Source: Gammaproteobacteria bacterium
Lineage (GTDB): Bacteria; Pseudomonadota; Gammaproteobacteria; Eutrophobiales; Eutrophobiaceae
Assembly (NCBI GenBank): GCA_004297165.1
Contig: SCUJ01000008.1
Location: 470,609 to 534,608, forward strand
Length of the DNA: 64,000 nt
Direction of reading: 5' to 3'
Part shown: in pieces, positions 46,722-55,544 of the stretch
How positions within the stretch are numbered: the first letter of the stretch is position 1
Layout of the letters: every line of letters starts with the position of its first letter
The notes under the pieces: model-generated
Seen by the model: the letters and a program-made list of their open reading frames with translations, nothing else
What the model was told of the DNA's origin: nothing
Database searches by the model: none
Position numbers and translations under genes: made by a program

Positions 46722-47687
46722 ATGATTATTTCAACCGATACCCCCGCGACGGCGCCTCGACTCGGCGTCGCCGAAAGCCATGCCCTGATGGCGGGGGTGA
46801 CGCGCGCCGCCTCCACGGTCATCCTCGGCAAGGAATCGGTCGTGCGGCTCGCTCTCACCTGCCTCATCGCCCGCGGGCATCTCCTGATCGAAGACCTGCC
46901 CGGCGTCGGCAAGACCACGCTCTCGCATGTGCTCGCCAATACCCTCGGACTGAGTTTCCAGCGGATCCAGTTCACCAGCGACCTCTTGCCGGCGGACATC
47001 CTCGGCGTCTCCGTGTTCAGCCGCGACCTCGGGGCCTTCGATTTCCATCCCGGGCCCATCTTCTCGCAGCTCATCCTCGCGGACGAGGTCAACCGCGCGA
47101 CTCCGCGCACCCAGAGCGCGCTGCTCGAGGCGATGGAGGAGCGGCAGGTCACCATCGACGGCAAGTCGCGGCCCCTGCCGAACCCCTTTTTCGTGATCGC
47201 GACCCAGAACCCCTCACACCACGCCGGTACCTTCCCGCTGCCGGAATCCCAGCTCGATCGCTTCAACATGTGTCTGCAAGTCGGTTATCCGGATAGCAAG
47301 GCGGAACGTGAATTGTTGCGCGGGCGGGATCGGCGGGATCTGCTCGGCGAGATCCCTCCGGTGCTCACGGTCGAACAACTCACGGCGATTCAAGCGGCGG
47401 CGGAGCGGGTCACGACCGCGGATGCCCTGCTCGACTACCTGCAAGACCTGCTCGAATTCAGCCGCGTCAGTTCCGATTACGCCCCCGGACTTTCCCCACG
47501 GGCGGGGCTTGCAATCCTGCGCAGCGCCAGGGCCTGGGCCCTGTTGCAGGGCCGCGATCACGTCCTGCCCGAGGATATCCAGACCGTCCTGCCGGGGGTG
47601 GTGAATCACCGGTTGAATCATATCGGCGGTGGCGCGGACAGCGCCTCGCCCGCGGCGGCCTTGATCGAGCAGGTGCCGGTGCCCTGA
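46722..47687 (+). CDS. MoxR-family AAA+ ATPase
   Basis: The 321-residue ATPase has Walker A LPGVGKTT, Walker B ILADEVNR, sensor 1 IATQNP and the MoxR insertion RTQSALLEAMEERQVTIDG. MoxR proteins are thought to act as chaperones or metal-insertion factors for secreted or VWA proteins. It begins the trio MoxR-DUF58-transglutaminase, with three bases before the next gene. Confidence 0.93.
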   Translation: MIISTDTPATAPRLGVAESHALMAGVTRAASTVILGKESVVRLALTCLIARGHLLIEDLPGVGKTTLSHVLANTLGLSFQRIQFTSDLLPADILGVSVFSRDLGAFDFHPGPIFSQLILADEVNRATPRTQSALLEAMEERQVTIDGKSRPLPNPFFVIATQNPSHHAGTFPLPESQLDRFNMCLQVGYPDSKAERELLRGRDRRDLLGEIPPVLTVEQLTAIQAAAERVTTADALLDYLQDLLEFSRVSSDYAPGLSPRAGLAILRSARAWALLQGRDHVLPEDIQTVLPGVVNHRLNHIGGGADSASPAAALIEQVPVP

Positions 47688-47690
47688 CCG

Positions 47691-48677
47691 ATGCGTGACG
47701 CGGTGGTCCTGGAACGCCTCCCGCTGCCGCCCGGCGCCGCGACGGAGAGGACGGACAGGCATCAGCGCCGTCGCATCTACATCTTTTTCACCCGCCCTGG
47801 GGCGGTGTACTGCCTGATGCTCATGACCATGCTGGTGGGCGCGGTCAATTACAACAACAGCATGGCCTACATCCTGTGCTTCCTCCTCACCGGCCTGTTC
47901 CTGATCAACATCCTGCACACCTATCGCAACCTGCGCGGCCTGATCATCCATCTGCCCGAGTGCCAGCCGGTCCATGCCGGCGAGCGAGTGCGAATCCCCC
48001 TGGTGCTCGAAAACCGATCCCCGATCCAAAGGATCGGGATCCGAATGGATTATGCCCCGGAGGGCGCCCCCGGACTGCCCCCGGGCAACCGGCCCGCGAC
48101 CCTGCTTCCGGACCTTGCGGGCGCCGGCCTGCAATCCGCGGCGATCTACCTCGCCCCTCTCCCGCGCGGCATCTACCGGCCGGGGCAGTTCAGGATCTCC
48201 AGCACCTTTCCGCTCGGCCTCTGCCGCGCCTGGTCCTACATCGACATGGACAGGGAATGCGTGGTCTACCCCGCGCCCGCCGGGATCCCGCGGTTGCCGG
48301 AAGAGCTGGGACACAAACCGCGGGAACAGCCGGGGAGGCAGGCCGGCAGCGAGGATTTCACCGGCCACCGTCCCTACCATAACCGCGATCCGGTCCGGAT
48401 GGTGGACTGGAAAAAATACGCCGCGGGACAGGGGCTCCTGATCAAACGCTTCAGTGGCGGCGGCACAGGCGAGTTGTGGCTGCGCTGGCCGGAAGGCATC
48501 GCGCCCGCGTCTGCCGAACGCTGGCTCTCGCAGTTCGCCATGTGGATCATCGAGGCGGACCGGCAGGGTCTCGCCTACGGCCTCGATCTCCACGGATTGC
48601 GGATCGAACCGGACCTGGGCGAACCGCACAAACACCGGTGCCTGCGCGCCCTCGCCGCCCACGATGCGTCTGTCTGA
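47691..48677 (+). CDS. DUF58 domain membrane protein
   Basis: The 328-residue protein has two membrane helices (about 38-58 and 62-80) and a C-terminal DUF58 domain with DFTGHRPYHNRDPVRMVDWKKYAAGQGLLIKRF, the R-xxD-W-K signature. A beta-rich region (about 85-180) lies between. Such proteins co-occur with MoxR ATPases. It overlaps the transglutaminase gene by 14 bp. Confidence 0.88.
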   Translation: MRDAVVLERLPLPPGAATERTDRHQRRRIYIFFTRPGAVYCLMLMTMLVGAVNYNNSMAYILCFLLTGLFLINILHTYRNLRGLIIHLPECQPVHAGERVRIPLVLENRSPIQRIGIRMDYAPEGAPGLPPGNRPATLLPDLAGAGLQSAAIYLAPLPRGIYRPGQFRISSTFPLGLCRAWSYIDMDRECVVYPAPAGIPRLPEELGHKPREQPGRQAGSEDFTGHRPYHNRDPVRMVDWKKYAAGQGLLIKRFSGGGTGELWLRWPEGIAPASAERWLSQFAMWIIEADRQGLAYGLDLHGLRIEPDLGEPHKHRCLRALAAHDASV

Positions 48678-50661
48678 GATAAGCCTCGCACGTTTCTCTC
48701 CGGCCCTGCTCTGGCTTTACGCGGGAAATGTGCTCGCGGTCGGGACACATATCCCCAGAATCCCCGTATGGATCAGCTTGCTGTTTCTGCTGATTTGCAG
48801 CGCGCGGCTATTCTATTCCAATCCTGATGGACAGCTACGCCAGCATTCCGCGCCGCTCATGAAACTCCTCGCCGTGACGCTTGCGGCCGTGATCCTCGCG
48901 GGGGTCTGGCTGAGCTACGGCACGTTGATGGGCCGCGAGGCCGGGATCTCGCTCCTCATCCTCCTCACCGGCATGAAATTTCTCGAAATGAAAACGCCGC
49001 GCGATTATCACATCGCCGGATTCCTCGGGCTCTTTCTCATCCTGACCGGTTTCCTGTACTCGCAAACCATCCCCGTTGCCGTCTACATGCTGCTGTCTGT
49101 CGGGGTGCTGGTCTCGGCCCTCATTGCCTGCAACGACCCTGGACGCGGGCTTGCGACCGTCGCGCGCCTCCGGCTCGCGGGGATGCTGCTCGCGCAGGCC
49201 TTGCCGTTGGTGGTATTGATCTTTCTGCTTTTTCCCCGCATCCCCGGCCCGCTCTGGGGCATGCCGCGAGACGCGAACAGCGGCCTGTCCGGACTCGGCG
49301 AGGAGATGTCGCCCGGCGCCATCACCCGGCTCATCGAATCCGATGACATCGCCTTCCGGGTGAAATTCGAAGGCGGGACGCCGCGCAAATCCGCCTTGTA
49401 CTGGCGAGGGCCGGTGCTCTGGACCACGGATGGCGTGACCTGGGTGCGATCCCGTCTGCGGCGGGCCGCGCCGCCGCGCGTCACACTGGATGGCCCCGGC
49501 ATTGCCTATACAATCACCCAGGAGCCGGGGCCGAGCAGCGCGCTCTTTGCCCTGGAACTTCCCGAGGCCCCGGCGGAGCGGGCGTTTTTCACCCACGATT
49601 ATCAGATCCGCTCCCAGCAGCCGCTCGATCAGCGCAAGCAATATTCGCTGATCTCGCACACGAGATACAGGCTCGAGTCCGGCGCGGAAGAGGAGCTGGG
49701 GCTGGCCCTGCAACTGCCCTACGATTACCACCCGCGGGCGGTGGCCCTTGGCCGGTCCTGGCGGGAGGCCGGCCTGCCGCCCCGGGAGATCGTGCGTAGC
49801 GCCATGCGACAGTTCAACGAGGAACCTTTTTATTACACCCTGGCCCCTCCGGCCGCGCGGAGCGATCTCGTCGATGAATTTCTGTTCGAGACCCGCCAGG
49901 GGTTTTGCGAGCACTACGCCGCGGCCTTCGTAGTGCTGATGCGCGCCGCGGGCATCCCGGCCAGGGTGGTCACCGGTTATCAGGGTGGGACCTTGAATCC
50001 GCTGGACGGTTATTTAGTCGTCCGCCAGCGCGATGCGCATGCCTGGGCCGAGGTATGGCTGGAGGAGGGCGGGTGGACCCGCGTCGATCCGACCTCGGCG
50101 GTGTCGCCGGCCAGGGTCAATGAAGGGATCGAGGGTGCGCTTCCGGACAGTATCCTCGACATGCCCGCGGGGTTTGCCGGCAGCGGTTTCCTGGGAGATG
50201 TCTGGAGACGGCTGCGTAATACCTTCGAGGCCATCGACAACCGCTGGAATCAATGGGTACTGTCCTACGATCGCAACCGGCAGGCGCGCGTGCTGCGCGG
50301 ACTGGGCCTTGGAACGCTGGAGTGGGAGGGACTTCTGCTGACGCTTGGGGTGCTGACCGGATTGATTCTGACGATCCTGGGCATTCTGATGTTCCGGGCC
50401 CGACCCCGGCAGGGGGATCGCGCCCGCCTGCTCTACGATCGCTTCTGCCGGCGGCTCGAACGGATCGGCATCCCGCGACGCTCGCATGAAGGCCCCGACG
50501 ATTTTGCCCGGCGGGTGGGGACACTGCGTCGGGATCTCGCGCGGCCGATCGAAGAGATCACCAAGCTCTACATAGAGACTCGCTATGCCGGGAGGCAGGA
50601 ACGTCTGGTCGATCTTGAAAATATCTTGCGCGGTTTCCGACCCCGGAAAACCGCGGCTTAA
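48664..50661 (+). CDS. TgpA-like transglutaminase-domain membrane protein
   Basis: From the ATG at 48664 the 665-residue protein has five to six N-terminal membrane helices (about 10-200), a periplasmic region with a transglutaminase core, and a further helix near residue 555-580. The catalytic triad is visible as C in FCEHYA, H in AHAWAEVW and D in WTRVDPTSA. A C-terminal helical domain (DUF4129-like) ends in the cytoplasm. TgpA of Pseudomonas aeruginosa is the closest known type; its substrate is not known to me. It overlaps the convergent RuBisCO-like gene by four bases. Confidence 0.9.
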   Translation: MRLSEISLARFSPALLWLYAGNVLAVGTHIPRIPVWISLLFLLICSARLFYSNPDGQLRQHSAPLMKLLAVTLAAVILAGVWLSYGTLMGREAGISLLILLTGMKFLEMKTPRDYHIAGFLGLFLILTGFLYSQTIPVAVYMLLSVGVLVSALIACNDPGRGLATVARLRLAGMLLAQALPLVVLIFLLFPRIPGPLWGMPRDANSGLSGLGEEMSPGAITRLIESDDIAFRVKFEGGTPRKSALYWRGPVLWTTDGVTWVRSRLRRAAPPRVTLDGPGIAYTITQEPGPSSALFALELPEAPAERAFFTHDYQIRSQQPLDQRKQYSLISHTRYRLESGAEEELGLALQLPYDYHPRAVALGRSWREAGLPPREIVRSAMRQFNEEPFYYTLAPPAARSDLVDEFLFETRQGFCEHYAAAFVVLMRAAGIPARVVTGYQGGTLNPLDGYLVVRQRDAHAWAEVWLEEGGWTRVDPTSAVSPARVNEGIEGALPDSILDMPAGFAGSGFLGDVWRRLRNTFEAIDNRWNQWVLSYDRNRQARVLRGLGLGTLEWEGLLLTLGVLTGLILTILGILMFRARPRQGDRARLLYDRFCRRLERIGIPRRSHEGPDDFARRVGTLRRDLARPIEEITKLYIETRYAGRQERLVDLENILRGFRPRKTAA

Positions 50662-51809
50662 GATGGAACGTGCCGCGTGTTGATGAAATGTTCGTCGAGA
50701 CGTGCGCGAAAGAGCCGGGTGGAAGATTCCAGATCCTGTCCCGCGGCCTGCAAGGCCCCTCCGATCAAAAACACCGAATCCGCGCCATAAAAACGGCAGA
50801 GGTCGGGAAGATTTTCCAGTTGCATCCCGCCGGCCGGGGCGGGCAGCGCTGGCCGAATCTCCCCGAGCGGTTCCCGCAAACAATCCCGGATCCTCCCGCA
50901 CTCCGCGTGGGAGAAACTGAACCGCCCGCCGAAACTCGGGAAGATCGAGATATCGGCACCCGCCATCCGGAACAGGGTTCCGAGCAGGAGCCCGTGATCA
51001 ATCCCCAGGGTCTCGGTGCCCAGGAATCCGCCGGCGAGCGCGGGGTGGGCCATGATCGCAAGACCATGCCGGCGGGCAAGCGCGCAGATCGCATCCAGCC
51101 CGAACACCAGGGGACACAACAACACCCCGCGGATGCCGAGCCCTTGCACGTAGCAAAAATAATCCTCCAGTTGCCCGGCCGGGGCGGAGATATGCGGGAA
51201 ATACAAGCAATGCCCGTCTGCCCGCAGATTGGCCTCCCTGACGGCCTGTTGGCAGGCGGCGACCCGCGCCTTGAAGGCGGTCAGGTCATCCGCGAGATTC
51301 TGATCGTCCTTGATGATGTCGCCGCCGCCGCGGGCGAAGGCCGCCGCCATCGCGGTCATTTGTTCAAGGCTGAGTCCGCGTGGCTTGATGGCCGTCGCCA
51401 GCAGCGGCCGTCCGCGCACACCCGTCAGCTCGCGCAACCCCGCGAGCCCGAATGCGGGGCCGGGGAACGCGGCGAGGAGTTCCGCCGGCAACCTGAAGTC
51501 CGTGAGTTTGACGCCCCGATAGATGGAGACATTGCCGAAGAGCAGGATCAGCAACTGCGAGAGTTGCCGGGCGCAGAGTTCCGGGTTGTAGCTGATGCGG
51601 GCCGTGCAGAAACCGTCAGAACAGATGACTTCTTCCACGCGACCGGCGACCTGCGCGCGGATCGCGGGATCCGTGACCTGCGCCTCTGGCAATTCCACGG
51701 TCTGTTCCAGGGCGATGCGGCGGGCGAGATGCTCGGCCTCCGCGGGCGGGCAATCCAAACGATATTCCGCGAGGACCCGTCCCGCGGTTTGTATACTCTC
51801 TTCGATCAT
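50658..51809 (-). CDS. RuBisCO-like protein (form IV)
   Basis: From the ATG at 51807-51809 this 383-residue protein has the RuBisCO large-subunit fold. Retained positions are N93 in FGNVS, K142 in AIKP (K175 of spinach), and K167-D168-D169 in GGGDIIKDDQ (the carbamate lysine and metal Asp). Changed positions are R144 for K177, Q170 for E204, AHP at 254-256 for the HxHR motif, and FGGR at 293-296 where loop 6 lysine K334 would be. So it is unlikely to fix CO2 and is probably an isomerase-type enzyme like other form IV proteins. It overlaps the exported VOC protein gene by four bases. The exact subfamily cannot be named without alignment. Confidence 0.88.
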   Translation of the reverse strand: MIEESIQTAGRVLAEYRLDCPPAEAEHLARRIALEQTVELPEAQVTDPAIRAQVAGRVEEVICSDGFCTARISYNPELCARQLSQLLILLFGNVSIYRGVKLTDFRLPAELLAAFPGPAFGLAGLRELTGVRGRPLLATAIKPRGLSLEQMTAMAAAFARGGGDIIKDDQNLADDLTAFKARVAACQQAVREANLRADGHCLYFPHISAPAGQLEDYFCYVQGLGIRGVLLCPLVFGLDAICALARRHGLAIMAHPALAGGFLGTETLGIDHGLLLGTLFRMAGADISIFPSFGGRFSFSHAECGRIRDCLREPLGEIRPALPAPAGGMQLENLPDLCRFYGADSVFLIGGALQAAGQDLESSTRLFRARLDEHFINTRHVPS

Positions 51810-52897
51810 TCCGCCGCCTGCGGCGCCTCCCGGCGTTCCATGAACTCCACAAAGAAACCGTCCGGGTCCCGCGTGAACAGGGCGCGCACCTGTTCGTTCA
51901 GATGTACAGGTTCGCCCGAGCGCGCGAGGATCTTGAGATCCGCCGCGCGGATGCGCCACATCACCGCGTCCAGGTCATTGACCATGAACAGCATGTGGCC
52001 GACGCCGAGGTCCCAGAATTCCGGCCGGATTGCCTCCTGGCTGATGTTGTCGTACTGGATGAATTCCATCATGACGGGCGATCCCGGCACGGGTATGCGC
52101 GCGGTTCGCACGCGCGCGCCCGGCGTGCCCCGCAAAAGGTTCAGATCGAGGTCGGAGATGAACGTGGGTCCGGTCTCGGCCGCGAGGTCCTTCCCGATGA
52201 GTCCGCTATAAAAGGCGAGGCTCGCTTCGAGATCGGTCACCACCACCACGACCTCTGCGCCCGCGACATTGCCCTCGCCCGGTCCTGTGGCCCTTTCCAC
52301 CAGTTCCACCGGATAACCGTCCGGGTCGCGTATGACAATCGCCCGCGCGGGGGCTTCCTGGCCAAATCCATGCCCGAGACTGACGGGCGCACCGCCCTGT
52401 GTGACGATCTTGAACCCTTCCTCGCGCAGCTTGCCGAGGACCGGATCCAGTTCCCGCAGGAACAACCGCAACCACGAGACGCCGCGGTCCTGGAGCCGGA
52501 ACGCATAAGGGCGGCGCTTGATATTCCGGTATTCGATGGCCTCGATGGTCATTTCCCGCCCGGCCCCCGGCGCGTCCGCCGTGCCGGGGATGGGCATGAT
52601 CACCGCCCGGAACTCCGCCTCCGGTGGTGCGTCGGCGAATTCGATCAACGGTTTCGAGGTCCAGAACGGCCGATCCATCTGCCGCTCGCCGCGCAGATCG
52701 AGTCCCAGCAGGTCGTGATAAAAATGAATAATCTGCTCGATGTCCCCGCATTCCCGACCCAGATGTCCCGGTCGATCGACCACGATCCGGTCCGCATCTG
52801 ACGCGGACGCCGCAACTGCCTGTGCCCTGGCCGCGAATGACAAAAAGGAAAGCAATAGCAGTATACAAATGGTGTTCAGGTTTCGCGCCAGATGCAT
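51806..52897 (-). CDS. Predicted exported double VOC-domain protein
   Basis: The 363-residue protein starts with a signal peptide (MHLARNLNTICILLLLSFLS, cleavage near ARA). It then carries two vicinal-oxygen-chelate domains, about residues 40-175 and 180-355. Each ends with the typical RDPDGYPVELVE or RDPDGFFVEFME strand. Ligand candidates are H45 of VDRPGHLGREC, Glu residues in IEAIEY and MEFIQY, and H in GVGHMLF. Exported VOC proteins are uncommon. Its stop overlaps the RuBisCO-like gene as ATGA, indicating coupling; it could be a dioxygenase, isomerase or glyoxalase-like binding protein. Confidence 0.85.
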   Translation of the reverse strand: MHLARNLNTICILLLLSFLSFAARAQAVAASASDADRIVVDRPGHLGRECGDIEQIIHFYHDLLGLDLRGERQMDRPFWTSKPLIEFADAPPEAEFRAVIMPIPGTADAPGAGREMTIEAIEYRNIKRRPYAFRLQDRGVSWLRLFLRELDPVLGKLREEGFKIVTQGGAPVSLGHGFGQEAPARAIVIRDPDGYPVELVERATGPGEGNVAGAEVVVVVTDLEASLAFYSGLIGKDLAAETGPTFISDLDLNLLRGTPGARVRTARIPVPGSPVMMEFIQYDNISQEAIRPEFWDLGVGHMLFMVNDLDAVMWRIRAADLKILARSGEPVHLNEQVRALFTRDPDGFFVEFMERREAPQAAE

Positions 52898-52923
52898 GAC
52901 ATTCCCCCCTTCAACGAGTCTCG

Positions 52924-54687
52924 TTATGCCCGCCGTTCCGGCTGCGGCACGGCGTGATAAAAGTTCGCATAAGCGCCCTGCAGGCGCAGCAATTCCTGGT
53001 GACTGCCCGTCTCGACGATCCGGCCCCGGTCGAGCACGATGACGCGGTCCGCCGTCTCGATGGTGGAGAGCCGGTGGGCGATGACGATGCAGGTCCGTTG
53101 ATGCCGGATCTCGGCCAGCGCCTGCTGGATCTGGCGTTCCGATTCCGTATCGAGCGCCGAGGTCGCCTCGTCGAGGATCAGGATCGGGGCCTGTTTCAGC
53201 AGGGCGCGGGCGAGCGCGATGCGCTGGCGCTGGCCGCCCGACAACCGGATCCCGCGCCCGCCGAGCCGGGTATCGAGCCCCTCCGGCAGCTCGCTGATGA
53301 ACGCCATCGCGTGCGCGGCCGTTGCCGCGGCCAGGACCTCAGCCTCCGTTGCCGAACGTTGCGCGCCGTAGGCGATGTTGTTCCTGATGGTGTTGTCGAA
53401 CAGGACGATATCCTGGCTCACCAGGGCGATCGCGGAGCGGAGATCGGCGAGGGCGATGTCATGGACGTCCACGCCATCGAGGAAGATTGATCCCCTCGGG
53501 GCCTCGTAAAAGCGGGGCAGCAGCGCGGCGAGGGTGGTCTTGCCGCTCCCGGAGGCCCCCACCAGGGCCACTGTCTCTCCCGGCTGAATTATAAAAGAGA
53601 TGTCGTGCAGGGCCGGGGCATGACCCGACCGGTACTGGAATTTGAGATGGCGGAATTCAATCTCCCCGCGCGACCCCGGCAACCGGGACGTCCCGGCGTC
53701 GGGCTCGACCGGTTCGTCCATCAGCGCGAAGGCGGTCTCGCAGGCCGCGAGACCCTTCTGGATATGCTCGTTGACCCGCACCAGCCGCTTCAGGGGCGTG
53801 AGCATGAGGCCGACCGCGGCAAAGAAGGCGGCAAAAGAGCCGACCGTCAGCATCCCGTCGATGGCCTCTCGCGCGGCGATAAAAATGATCGCCGCGAGCG
53901 CGAGCACCGCGACCTCCTGCACCGCCGGCCCGCTCGCCGCCGCGGCATTGGCGAACTTCATGGAAAAGAGACGGTTGGCGTTGACGATCCGGCGGAAGCG
54001 TTCCTCTTCCTGGGCCTTGCCGCCGTAGAGCTTGATGATCCGTTGCCCCTCGATGCATTCGCCCAGGGCCTGATTGATGTCCGCCATGGTGTCCTGCATG
54101 CGATGGCTCAGGTCCCGCAGCCGGCGGCGGATGACGACCACGATCCAGGCGATGAACGGGGTGCTTCCCAGCGTAATGAGCGCCATCTTCCAATCGATGT
54201 AACACAGCAGACCGATGAGGCCGGCGACGGTGAGGCTGTCACGGACGAGGATGGTCACCGCCCCGGTCGCCGCCTCCTTAAGCTGGCTGACGTCGTAGGT
54301 GAACTTCGAGACCAGGACGCCGGCGCCATGGCGGTCGAAATATTCCCCCGGCGCATCGAGCAGGCGCGAGAACATCGCCACGCGCAGGTCCATCACCACC
54401 CGGTTCGCGACCCAGTTCATGGCCGCGTCGCTCACGAAGGCCGCGATCCCGCCGAGGGTGAAGAGGAGCACCAGATAAACCGGCACCATCACCGACATCC
54501 GCAGGTCCTTCCCGACGAAGGCCTCGTCCAGCATGGGTTGCAACAGCCAGGCCTTGACCGGCTCGGTGGCCGCGAGCACCGCCATCCCGAGCAGCGACAA
54601 CAGGAAGACCTGCCGGTAGGGCCGGACATGGCGCAGCAGGCGGAGATAAAGATGCGTATCGGAGGGGCGTTTGGCGGCCTGGTTCAT
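52924..54687 (-). CDS. msbA: Lipid A export ABC transporter MsbA
   Basis: MsbA flips lipid A-core across the inner membrane. From the ATG at 54685-54687 it has 587 residues: six helices (about 20-310) and a nucleotide-binding domain with Walker A GASGSGKTT, signature LSGGQRQR, Walker B ILILDEATSALD and H-loop IAHRLST. The N terminus LYLRLLRHVRPYRQVF is typical. It precedes the VOC gene on the same strand (26 bp apart) and is divergent from the ParA gene. Confidence 0.9.
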   Translation of the reverse strand: MNQAAKRPSDTHLYLRLLRHVRPYRQVFLLSLLGMAVLAATEPVKAWLLQPMLDEAFVGKDLRMSVMVPVYLVLLFTLGGIAAFVSDAAMNWVANRVVMDLRVAMFSRLLDAPGEYFDRHGAGVLVSKFTYDVSQLKEAATGAVTILVRDSLTVAGLIGLLCYIDWKMALITLGSTPFIAWIVVVIRRRLRDLSHRMQDTMADINQALGECIEGQRIIKLYGGKAQEEERFRRIVNANRLFSMKFANAAAASGPAVQEVAVLALAAIIFIAAREAIDGMLTVGSFAAFFAAVGLMLTPLKRLVRVNEHIQKGLAACETAFALMDEPVEPDAGTSRLPGSRGEIEFRHLKFQYRSGHAPALHDISFIIQPGETVALVGASGSGKTTLAALLPRFYEAPRGSIFLDGVDVHDIALADLRSAIALVSQDIVLFDNTIRNNIAYGAQRSATEAEVLAAATAAHAMAFISELPEGLDTRLGGRGIRLSGGQRQRIALARALLKQAPILILDEATSALDTESERQIQQALAEIRHQRTCIVIAHRLSTIETADRVIVLDRGRIVETGSHQELLRLQGAYANFYHAVPQPERRA

Positions 54688-54760
54688 GAACCCCAATTGT
54701 ATAGATAATCCACCGGGAGGACACACCCAGGATTTCTCGCCCGCATCGCGGCGCAGGGTC

Positions 54761-54790
54761 TATACTCAAGGCTGGACAGGATTCCTGTCC
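54761..54790 (+). promoter_or_regulatory. -10 element and inverted repeat upstream of the ParA gene
   Basis: TATACT at 54761-54766 looks like a -10 box. About seven bases later GGACAGG (54774-54780) and CCTGTCC (54784-54790) form a perfect inverted repeat with an ATT centre, at or just after the likely transcription start. That position suits a repressor site. No good -35 was found. Confidence 0.4.
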
Positions 54791-54831
54791 TTCCGATCGC
54801 GGCGAGAAACAAGAATAAGGGGGGTATGTCC

Positions 54832-55470
54832 ATGCACTCGATCGTCATCCTGAATCCCAAGGGCGGCTGCGGGAAGAGCACGCTCTCCGTAAACCTCGCG
54901 GGTTATTTTGCGCAATCAGGGAAAAAAACGGCGCTCGCCGATTGCGACCCGCAACAGTCCTCCAGCGACTGGCTCGCACTGCGGCCGGAGGACCTGCCGG
55001 CCATCGGCCGCGCCGAGTTCAGCGGCGGGAAAATCAAGGTGCCGGGCGGCACGGAGGTGCTCGTCATCGACACCCCGGCGGCCGTGCATGGCCAGCGGCT
55101 GGCCGGCTTCGTCAAACTGGGACATAGTCTGGTCATCCCCATGCTGCCTTCCCCGATCGACATCCGCGCGGCCGAGCACTTCATCGCGGAGCTTTACAGC
55201 CTGAAACATCTGATCAACCGCCGGGTCCGGCTCGCCTCGGTCGCCAACCGCGTGCGCGAGGACACCCTGGCCGCGGCCAGTCTCGAGGTCTATCTGGAAA
55301 AGATAAAACTGCCGACGGGACAGAAACTGCCCTATATCACGGTCTTGCGGGCCAGCCAGAACTACATCCGGGCCGCCGAGAAGGGCATGAGCATATTCGA
55401 ATTCGCCCCGGCCAAGACGACCTATGATCGGGAGCAGTGGCACCCGCTCCTGCGCTGGCTCGGCGGCTAG
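54832..55470 (+). CDS. ParA/MinD-family ATPase
   Basis: The 212-residue protein has the deviant Walker A KGGCGKST near residue 10 and VIDTPA as Walker B region. The ATG at 54832 sits about nine bases from AAGGGGGG; the in-frame ATG at 54826 is only three away. There is no partner ParB or parS-like site nearby, so it is an orphan positioning ATPase. Cargo could be a protein complex or the chromosome. It is followed by a repeat fragment and an exported methyltransferase. Confidence 0.85.
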   Translation: MHSIVILNPKGGCGKSTLSVNLAGYFAQSGKKTALADCDPQQSSSDWLALRPEDLPAIGRAEFSGGKIKVPGGTEVLVIDTPAAVHGQRLAGFVKLGHSLVIPMLPSPIDIRAAEHFIAELYSLKHLINRRVRLASVANRVREDTLAAASLEVYLEKIKLPTGQKLPYITVLRASQNYIRAAEKGMSIFEFAPAKTTYDREQWHPLLRWLGG

Positions 55471-55513
55471 GTTGAAAAACTACTGCGCCAGGCTTTACGG
55501 CGCTGCGTTAAGT
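55471..55513. repeat. Partial copy of the 32.2 kb dispersed repeat
   Basis: GTTGAAAAACTACTGCGCCAGGC begins directly after the ParA stop (the last base is the G of TAG+1). It shares GTTGAAAAAC with 32184 and, in reverse complement, the right end of that element. Confidence 0.35.
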
Positions 55514-55544
55514 TAAGAAACACCCACAACAAGAGGATGCAACA

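Noticed and set aside
50658..51809. RuBisCO-like protein as a CO2-fixing enzyme
   Set aside because: Key residues K177, E204, the HxHR motif and loop 6 lysine are changed.
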